This document shows, one piece after another, positions 58,758 to 64,000 of a stretch of 64,000 nt of DNA. The notes under the pieces were generated by a model that was given only the letters and a program-made list of their open reading frames with translations, was not told where the DNA came from and made no database searches. Source of the DNA: CAYUIG01 sp964444685 (GTDB lineage Bacteria; Gemmatimonadota; Gemmatimonadetes; Longimicrobiales; RSA9). Position 1 is the first letter of the stretch. Each line of letters begins with the position of its first letter. Location: positions 1 to 64,000 of the forward strand of contig CAYUIG010000010.1 of the NCBI GenBank assembly GCA_964444685.1, given 5' to 3'. The position numbers and the translations under genes were made by a program.

Positions 58758-59951
58758 ATGACGGAGCGACGTGGAGCGGCGGTGGTGGCGGCGGCGTTCG
58801 CCATCCTTGCGCTGGCCTCCTTCGTGAGACCGGTTGCCGCACAGGAGTCGGGTCGCTGGACGGCATGGCTCGGCTGCTGGGAACCCGCAGCGGAGCGGCT
58901 CGGTCCCGCGGAAGTGGACGATGCGCCGCGGCTTTGCATCGAGAGCGCGGGCGCGGGCGTGCGTGTGATTGCGAGCGCGCAGGACCAGCCCTCGGCGGAG
59001 CGCGTGCTGATCGCGGACGGCCAGCGCCACGACCTGAGCATGGGCGGGTGCACGGGCTGGGAGTCGGCCACGTGGTCGGCCTACGGTGCACGCCTCTACG
59101 TGGACTCGCGGCTCGAGTGTGAGGGTGTCGAGCGCAACGTGTCCGGCGTCATGGCGATGCTGCCCGGCGGCGAGTGGCTCGACATCCGCGCGGTGAAGCC
59201 GGGCGCCGCCGGCGCAGTGCGCGTGGTCCGCTACCGCGCCGCGAGCGAGCCGTCGATGGATCGCGCACTGGCGGTCGAGACGGCGCGCGCGGCGGCAGCC
59301 GCGCCGCTCACGCCTCAGGAAGTCGTGGAGGCGGTGGAGCGCACGCAGCCGGAAGTGGTCGAGGCGCTGCTGCTCGAGCGCGGCGACGGCTTCGATCTGG
59401 ATGGCGCGACGCTTTCGATGCTCGCGGACCGCGGCGTACCGGGTGACGTGATCGACGTGATGGTGGCGCTGAGCTACCCGGACCGCTTCTCGATCGACAG
59501 ACAGGCCGGCATGGTGGCCGAGGCGGAGACCGCGCGCTCCGATCGGACGCGCGACCGCGACTACGATCCGTTCTTCGGATACGGCTACGGCTGGTACGAC
59601 CCGTTCTTCTACTCGGGCTACTCCCGGTACGGCTACCGCTACGGCTACTCGCCGTACCGCCTCGGATACGGGTACGGCTACGGCTGGTACGACCGGCCGA
59701 TCATCATCGTGCGCGGCGGCGGTTCGAATGATGATTTCGAGCCGCGCAACCGGGGCCGCAGAGTGCGCGGCATGGGGTACACCGGTTCGGACGACGACCG
59801 CGGGGGTACGGCGCAGCCGCGTGGCGGCTCGACCGAGCGCGTTCGCGCCGGCAGCACGACGTCCGGCTCGACGGGGTCGGCCACGAGCTCGGGCTCGGGT
59901 TCCTCCTCGTCCACGGGCCGCAAGGCGAAGCCGCGCGGCAGCGGCGGCTGA
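58758..59951 (+). CDS. Secreted protein with Tyr/Gly-rich and Ser/Gly-rich regions
   Basis: The 397-residue protein has a signal peptide (FAILALASFVRPVAAQ). Four Cys in a mostly beta N-terminal part (WLGCWEP, LCIESA, GGCTGW, LECEG) and a predicted helical part follow. A Tyr/Gly/Phe-rich stretch (YGYGWYDPFF and YGYRYGYSPY, about 270-312) and a Ser/Gly/Thr-rich tail complete it. Low-complexity aromatic repeats suggest surface or extracellular assembly, but no function is known. It starts nine bases after the barrel gene. Confidence 0.7.
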   Translation: MTERRGAAVVAAAFAILALASFVRPVAAQESGRWTAWLGCWEPAAERLGPAEVDDAPRLCIESAGAGVRVIASAQDQPSAERVLIADGQRHDLSMGGCTGWESATWSAYGARLYVDSRLECEGVERNVSGVMAMLPGGEWLDIRAVKPGAAGAVRVVRYRAASEPSMDRALAVETARAAAAAPLTPQEVVEAVERTQPEVVEALLLERGDGFDLDGATLSMLADRGVPGDVIDVMVALSYPDRFSIDRQAGMVAEAETARSDRTRDRDYDPFFGYGYGWYDPFFYSGYSRYGYRYGYSPYRLGYGYGYGWYDRPIIIVRGGGSNDDFEPRNRGRRVRGMGYTGSDDDRGGTAQPRGGSTERVRAGSTTSGSTGSATSSGSGSSSSTGRKAKPRGSGG

Positions 59952-59988
59952 CCGTCCGCAGCCGTACGGTGCCGAATCGACGGGATGT

Positions 59989-60011
59989 GAGGGCCCCAGG
60001 ACGGGGCCCTC
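59989..60011 (+). terminator. Terminator-like hairpin before speB
   Basis: GAGGGCCCC and GGGGCCCTC form a perfect nine-base stem with loop aggac, followed by TTCG. The T-tract is poor, so strength is uncertain. It separates the secreted protein from agmatinase. Confidence 0.6.
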
Positions 60012-60034
60012 TTCGTACGCAAGGGGGTGTGGTG

Positions 60035-60958
60035 ATGCGTGTGCCGGAGTCGCTGGGTTCACTGGGTTGGGAGCTGCCGCACAACTTTCTCGGCCTCGAT
60101 GAGGACGCGTCCGCCTTCGACCGCGCGCGCGTCGTGATCCTGCCCGTGCCCTACGAGTCTACCACCAGCTACGGCGGTGGAACGGGCCGGGGCCCGTCGG
60201 CGATTCTCGAGGCGTCACGCTACATCGAGCTCTACGATCAGGAGCTCGACGCGGAGCCGTACGAGGTCGGCATCGCGACGCTGCCTTCCCTCGAGCTCTC
60301 GCGCGCAGGAGCGGAGCACGCGCTGGCCGAGCTGCGCGAATCGTACGACCGTCTGCTCGATGACGCGCGCGACAAGTTCGTGATCCTGCTGGGCGGCGAG
60401 CACTCGATCAGCAGCGCACCCATCCTCGCGTGGGCGTACCGTCTCGGCGACCGTCCACTCTCCGTACTCCAGATCGATGCGCACACGGACCTGCGCCTGG
60501 AGTACGAGGGGTCGCCGTGGTCGCACGCGAGCGTGATGGCGCGCGTGAAGGATCGCGTCGGCATCGTGGCGGCCGGGATCCGTGCGCTGACGCGCGAGGA
60601 GCGTGAACTCGCACGCGACGCGTCGAACATTCACATCTTCTTCGCGGACGAGATCCACAGCGGCGACCGCTGGATCGATGAAGTCGTGGCTGCGCTGCAC
60701 GACGACGTCTACATCAGCTTCGACGTCGATGGCTTCGATCCGTCACTCGTGCCGTCGACCGGCACGCCGGAGCCCGGCGGGCTCACGTGGTACCCGGTCA
60801 TGCAGCTGCTGCGGCGCGTGTTCGCCGAGAAGCGCGTGCATGCGTGCGACATCGTCGAGCTCGCGCCGATACCGGGGCTCGCCGCGCCCGACTTCCTCGT
60901 CGCCAAGCTCATCTACAAGATGATCGGCTACCGCTTCGCGGGATCCGGGCGGGAGTAG
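60035..60958 (+). CDS. speB: Agmatinase (ureohydrolase)
   Basis: The 307-residue ureohydrolase probably splits agmatine to putrescine and urea. Binuclear manganese ligands are present: His in LLGGEHSIS, the DAHTD motif in IDAHTDLR, and Asp in SFDVDGFDPS, followed by TGTPEPGGL. The agmatinase call over arginase or guanidinobutyrase rests on the family look and on speA 2.2 kb away. AAGGGGG precedes ATG 60035. It overlaps the convergent phosphodiesterase gene by 31 bases. Confidence 0.88.
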   Translation: MRVPESLGSLGWELPHNFLGLDEDASAFDRARVVILPVPYESTTSYGGGTGRGPSAILEASRYIELYDQELDAEPYEVGIATLPSLELSRAGAEHALAELRESYDRLLDDARDKFVILLGGEHSISSAPILAWAYRLGDRPLSVLQIDAHTDLRLEYEGSPWSHASVMARVKDRVGIVAAGIRALTREERELARDASNIHIFFADEIHSGDRWIDEVVAALHDDVYISFDVDGFDPSLVPSTGTPEPGGLTWYPVMQLLRRVFAEKRVHACDIVELAPIPGLAAPDFLVAKLIYKMIGYRFAGSGRE

Positions 60959-62682
60959 CGGCGGAAGAGCGGGTGGAGGTCGAGCGGGTCACGGATCTCC
61001 CAGTCCGCGGGGATCAGTCCGCGCGGCGCCATGATGAACGGCCACGATTGCGGCCCGCCCATCGCGCCATGCGCGCCCACCTGGTCGTCGAAGCAGATGC
61101 AGCGGCCGCGCTCCGGGTCGTAGGCTCCGAACAGCACGATGTCCCCCGAGTTGCTCCACTGCACGAGTGTCGCGATCGCACGTAGTTCGTCGGCCGTGCC
61201 GGCGTAGTGGCGCAACGGGTCGTCGCCTTCCAGCACTTCGGCATCCCCATCGGGTGTGACCAGCACGCGGCCGCGGATCGTTTCGACGTGCGCACCGTCC
61301 AGCATGCGCGTGATCACGGCGCCGATGCCGGCGTGCGCGACGAGGAAGTAGTAGAGCGCGCGGCGGTCCGGGTCGCCGCGGATCTCATCGAACGTCAGCG
61401 GCCGCGCCGGCTCCCGCCAGTACACGTGGGCGAGCGACGACGAGTACGTCACGACGAGCGGCTCCTCCTCGGATGCGCGCACGTTCTCGGCGATGAGGGG
61501 GAAGAGCCCGTACTGGCGGCGCAGCCAGCGACCGACGCGCGCGCCCGCGCGGCCGGCGGTACGACCGGATTCCGCGGTGACCTGTTCGAGTTCGCGCACG
61601 AGGAAGTCGAGCACCTCGCGCGGTTCGGGTGCGTAGTCGCCGGTGCCGGCAAGGCTGAGGACGCCGACCTTCGTGGCGCTCACCAGGGTGGCGCCGAGCG
61701 TCTCGCCATACACGACGCGGTACGGTACCGACGCGGTCTGGCCGTGATCGCTGAGCACGTAGAGGTCGTACGGCCGACCCGGGAAGCGACGCAGCATCTT
61801 CAGGATCTCGCCGATGCGGCGGTCGCAGGCACGGATGCTCGCGAGTGCCGGCCGCGAGCGCGGTCCGAAATGGTGTGCGAACTCGTCGTAGACGTTGTAC
61901 GTGCTGTAGATGCGCGGCACGCCGATGTAGATGTCGAGCAGCACCGCGAGCGTCTGCAGCTCGCGCAGCAGCACGTTCGAACCGATGTGCAACAGCGGCA
62001 GGTACCACCAGTAGTACGTCGCCTGCCCCTTGAACTGGCTGACCAGCCGGTACCACTCCTCCACGAGGTACTCCCACGCACTCGCGAACACCATGCGCAG
62101 AATGCGGATGGGATGCAGGAGCGCGAGCAGCGCGATGCGCGCGCCGCCCATCTTCTCGAGGAACGCCTGCGGCTCCTTCGCTGCGAGCGTGAACACCGCG
62201 CGGTCGGCGCCGCCGTCGTAGATGTTGACGTAACCTGAGCCGCCGTCGAGGATGCCGCTTTCAGGCAGGCGGTTGCGGATGAGCTGCACGTCGGCGGGCT
62301 TCGATCCCACGATCACGCGTCGCTCGGCCTTCTCGTAGTAGCGGAACGCGGGGATGCGGTCCTTCGTACCGAAGAAGATCGCGGCCTGCGCGGCGGGTGT
62401 GGCGCTGGGCAGACCGGCGGGGAAGCGGCGCAGCTCCCAGCGGTCGCGCTCGAGGAGACGCTTCAGGTTGGGCGCGAAGCCTTGCCGCACCGCGTGCAGA
62501 AGGTCATCGTGCGCCAGTGCATCGATCTGGATGACGACGAAGCCGCGATCGCCATCCTCCCGCCGCCGCCGGCGCTCCTCGGCGAACGGAAAGTACTTCA
62601 CGCGGTAATACCAGCGGTACAGTGCGCGCCGGAAGCGCTTCCACCGACCGGGTGACTTGATGGACGGGTCCGTTTCCTTCAC
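60928..62682 (-). CDS. Alkaline-phosphatase superfamily / type I phosphodiesterase protein
   Basis: The 584-residue protein has a phosphodiesterase/nucleotide-pyrophosphatase pattern: VIQIDALAHDDL (metal Asp), PSATPAAQAAIFFG (nucleophile-type Thr/Ser), VYDEFAHHFGP and VLSDHGQT (metal Asp and His). A Trp/Tyr/Leu-rich middle (about 200-260) may associate with the membrane. Substrate unknown. GTG 62682 overlaps the divergent ccdA start by 23 bases; a GTG at 62601 avoids this but cuts a basic N terminus (GRWKRFRRALYRWYYR). Confidence 0.72.
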   Translation of the reverse strand: MKETDPSIKSPGRWKRFRRALYRWYYRVKYFPFAEERRRRREDGDRGFVVIQIDALAHDDLLHAVRQGFAPNLKRLLERDRWELRRFPAGLPSATPAAQAAIFFGTKDRIPAFRYYEKAERRVIVGSKPADVQLIRNRLPESGILDGGSGYVNIYDGGADRAVFTLAAKEPQAFLEKMGGARIALLALLHPIRILRMVFASAWEYLVEEWYRLVSQFKGQATYYWWYLPLLHIGSNVLLRELQTLAVLLDIYIGVPRIYSTYNVYDEFAHHFGPRSRPALASIRACDRRIGEILKMLRRFPGRPYDLYVLSDHGQTASVPYRVVYGETLGATLVSATKVGVLSLAGTGDYAPEPREVLDFLVRELEQVTAESGRTAGRAGARVGRWLRRQYGLFPLIAENVRASEEEPLVVTYSSSLAHVYWREPARPLTFDEIRGDPDRRALYYFLVAHAGIGAVITRMLDGAHVETIRGRVLVTPDGDAEVLEGDDPLRHYAGTADELRAIATLVQWSNSGDIVLFGAYDPERGRCICFDDQVGAHGAMGGPQSWPFIMAPRGLIPADWEIRDPLDLHPLFRRYSRPDPAKR

Positions 62683-63388
62683 CGTGGCTTTCTTCGCCGG
62701 GGTGCTGTCGTTCCTCTCGCCCTGCGTGCTGCCGCTGGTACCCGCGTACCTCGGCTTCATCACGGGCATGTCGTACGACGAGCTGAGGCAGGACGCGAGC
62801 CGGCGCGCAGTGCTCGTGCCGGCCGTCTTCTTCGTGACCGGCTTCAGCCTGATCTTCCTGCTGATGGGTGCGTCGGCGACGTTCGTCGGCCAGCTGCTCT
62901 TCCGCTACCAGGACTGGATCGCACGCGTCGGCGGCGTGCTCGTCATCCTCTTTGGCCTCCACCTGCTCGGTATTCTGCGCATTCGGCCGCTGCTGCGCGA
63001 GCGCCGGCTTCAACTCTCCAGCACGCCGAAGGGCTGGATCGGCGCCACGGTGGCCGGCATCGTGTTCGGCGCCGGGTGGACCCCGTGCATCGGCCCGATC
63101 CTCGGCACGCTGCTCACGTGGGCGATGGACCGCGCCACCATGACCGCGGGCCTCGTGCTCCTCGGCGGCTATTCCCTCGGCCTCGCCGTTCCCTTTCTCC
63201 TCGCCGCTCTCGCCACCGGCTGGTTCCTCTCCGCTACGCGACGTTTCCGCGGCGCGATCCCGGTGTTCGAGAAGGTTTCCGGTGGCCTGCTGCTCGTCGT
63301 GGGCATCATGCTCGTCACGGGGACGTTCACGTCGCTCGCGGCGTGGGCGGCGCGGCTGACGCCGGCGTTCCTGCTCGAACGCATCTGA
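62660..63388 (+). CDS. CcdA/DsbD-like cytochrome c biogenesis protein
   Basis: The 242-residue six-helix membrane protein transfers reducing power across the inner membrane. Catalytic Cys are visible in LSPCVLPLVPAYLGF and GWTPCIGPILG, the CcdA signature pair. It supplies electrons to cytochrome c or envelope disulfide reductases; no thioredoxin or ResA gene is adjacent. ATG 62660 is the family start; TTG three bases earlier is in frame. Confidence 0.9.
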   Translation: MDGSVSFTVAFFAGVLSFLSPCVLPLVPAYLGFITGMSYDELRQDASRRAVLVPAVFFVTGFSLIFLLMGASATFVGQLLFRYQDWIARVGGVLVILFGLHLLGILRIRPLLRERRLQLSSTPKGWIGATVAGIVFGAGWTPCIGPILGTLLTWAMDRATMTAGLVLLGGYSLGLAVPFLLAALATGWFLSATRRFRGAIPVFEKVSGGLLLVVGIMLVTGTFTSLAAWAARLTPAFLLERI

Positions 63389-63407
63389 CGGGTTGCCTCG
63401 GCGAACT

Positions 63408-63571
63408 ACATTCACGCAGAGGCGCAAAGGACGCAGAGACAGACAGGAGCCGCACACTACGTAGAGCTCTTCTGTCGCGCGGAGCTCGATTGCGCGCCAA
63501 ACCAAGAACCACACCGTCCGAAACGGTGTGGGGTGGCTCCGCGTACTCTGCGCTTCTGTGGTGAGTGTCGT
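63408..63571. repeat. Gene-less inverted repeat related to the GxxExxY element
   Basis: Left arm from 63408 (attcacgcagaggcgcaaag) and right arm 63541-63571 are partly complementary and share the attcac..cagaggcgc core with the other copies. The 100-bp interior has no gene but holds a perfect hairpin at 63509-63531 (CCACACCGT, loop ccgaa, ACGGTGTGG). The right arm ends at the stop of the minus-strand regulator. Confidence 0.65.
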
Positions 63572-63961
63572 TTACAGACCCGCGCGTCCTTTGAGGAGAT
63601 CAGGGACCCGGCGAAGCAGCTCGAAGGGTTCGACGGGCTTCGGGAGGAAGTCGGTGCAGCCGGCCTCGATGCAGCGGCGTCGTTCCTCGGCGCCGGAGCG
63701 GCCGGTCAGGGCGACGACCGGGATGTCACGGGTCGCTTCGCGCGTGGTCAGTTCGCGGGCTACCTCGAGGCCCGGCCGGTCAGGCAGGCCGAGGTCGAGG
63801 AGTACGAGGTCGGGCAGGGCGTTCTCGACGGCCGCGAGCGCTTCGGCGGCGGAAGCGGCTTCGCGCACGTCGTAGCCGGCCTCCTGGAGAAGCATACGGA
63901 ACGCTTCGCGGAGCAGCGAGTCATCCTCGACGAGCAGGATGCGAAAGGGAAGGTTCGACAC
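63572..63961 (-). CDS. CheY-like single-domain response regulator
   Basis: The 129-residue protein is one REC domain: ILLVEDDSL (acidic pocket), LVLLDLGLPD (phospho-acceptor Asp near 55), ALTGRSG (Thr) and FLPKPVE (Lys). No output domain, so it acts by protein interaction. GTG start at 63961. The last 39 bases of the window upstream of it show no further feature. Confidence 0.9.
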   Translation of the reverse strand: MSNLPFRILLVEDDSLLREAFRMLLQEAGYDVREAASAAEALAAVENALPDLVLLDLGLPDRPGLEVARELTTREATRDIPVVALTGRSGAEERRRCIEAGCTDFLPKPVEPFELLRRVPDLLKGRAGL

Positions 63962-64000
63962 GCCGGGAAGCTAGAGCGGGAGGATCACCCGGGCAAGCGG

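Noticed and set aside
58758..59951. CRISPR-like or tandem DNA repeat in the Tyr/Gly-rich region
   Set aside because: The repetition is at the amino-acid level with varied codons and spacing; no fixed-length DNA unit.

Overview
This window is chromosomal DNA from a high-GC Gram-negative bacterium. The gene content points to Gemmatimonadota or a close relative. This is an inference from gene style: lipoproteins whose acylated Cys is followed by an Asp run, an orphan MacB-like permease of the duplicated (ADOP) type, a fused E1 alpha/beta 2-oxoacid dehydrogenase, an acetyl-type lysine pathway (DapA-DapB-DapH), MltG with a Leu-Asp-Ser repeat tail, and dispersed GxxExxY-type repeats. There is no rRNA, CRISPR array or prophage. 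One tRNA (Lys, TTT) is present. No gap longer than about 300 bases lacks a gene.

Layout. 0-6 kb: a minus-strand operon of diguanylate-cyclase response regulator, ligA, V4R-domain protein, ruvX, mltG and thiE. 6-13.6 kb: plus-strand secreted aminopeptidase P, YtxH-like protein, GT20 trehalose-phosphate synthase and pyrimidine phosphorylase, then minus-strand PBP1A and an inositol-monophosphatase-like gene. 13.7-16.4 kb: zinc ribbon, dapA, dapB, dapH. 16.4-17.5 kb: an IS1595-type element with good inverted repeats but an apparently inactive transposase. 17.6-24 kb: mgtC-like, pilT, a second DapA-family aldolase, an M28-like membrane peptidase, purA and a glycosyltransferase. 25-29.7 kb: the translation cluster ffh-rpsP-rimM-trmD-rplS-rnhB. 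29.8-36.8 kb: small secreted and hypothetical proteins, an FMN oxidoreductase, tRNA-Lys, a DUF411 gene interrupted by one in-frame TGA, DUF2071 and the ADOP permease. 36.8-46.2 kb: ligD among small genes, a DHH phosphoesterase, a hydrolase, two PLP enzymes and an APC permease. 46.3-54.9 kb: a GxxExxY repeat element, fused E1 dehydrogenase, GspG-like and VTT proteins, coaE, PHP, NrnA-type DHH, a TIGR00300-like protein and fur. 55-64 kb: SRPBCC and speA (minus), two envelope proteins, speB, a phosphodiesterase, ccdA and a CheY-like regulator.

How the genes work together. DapA, DapB and DapH give consecutive lysine/diaminopimelate steps, and PBP1A and MltG act on the resulting cell wall. SpeA and SpeB convert arginine to agmatine and then putrescine. 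The ffh cluster joins membrane targeting to ribosome and tRNA maturation. LigA and LigD cover replicative and break-repair ligation.

Most interesting points. (1) The DUF411 gene has TGA exactly where the family has the first Cys of its CGCC motif, followed by a SECIS-like hairpin, so it is a candidate selenoprotein. (2) A 425-bp GxxExxY element has 32-bp inverted repeats that also encode the protein's C terminus, and gene-less versions of the same repeat occur elsewhere. (3) The IS1595-like ORF is intact but seems to have lost its catalytic residues. (4) Several perfect operator-like palindromes lie at fur, the aminopeptidase and the second DapA-family gene.
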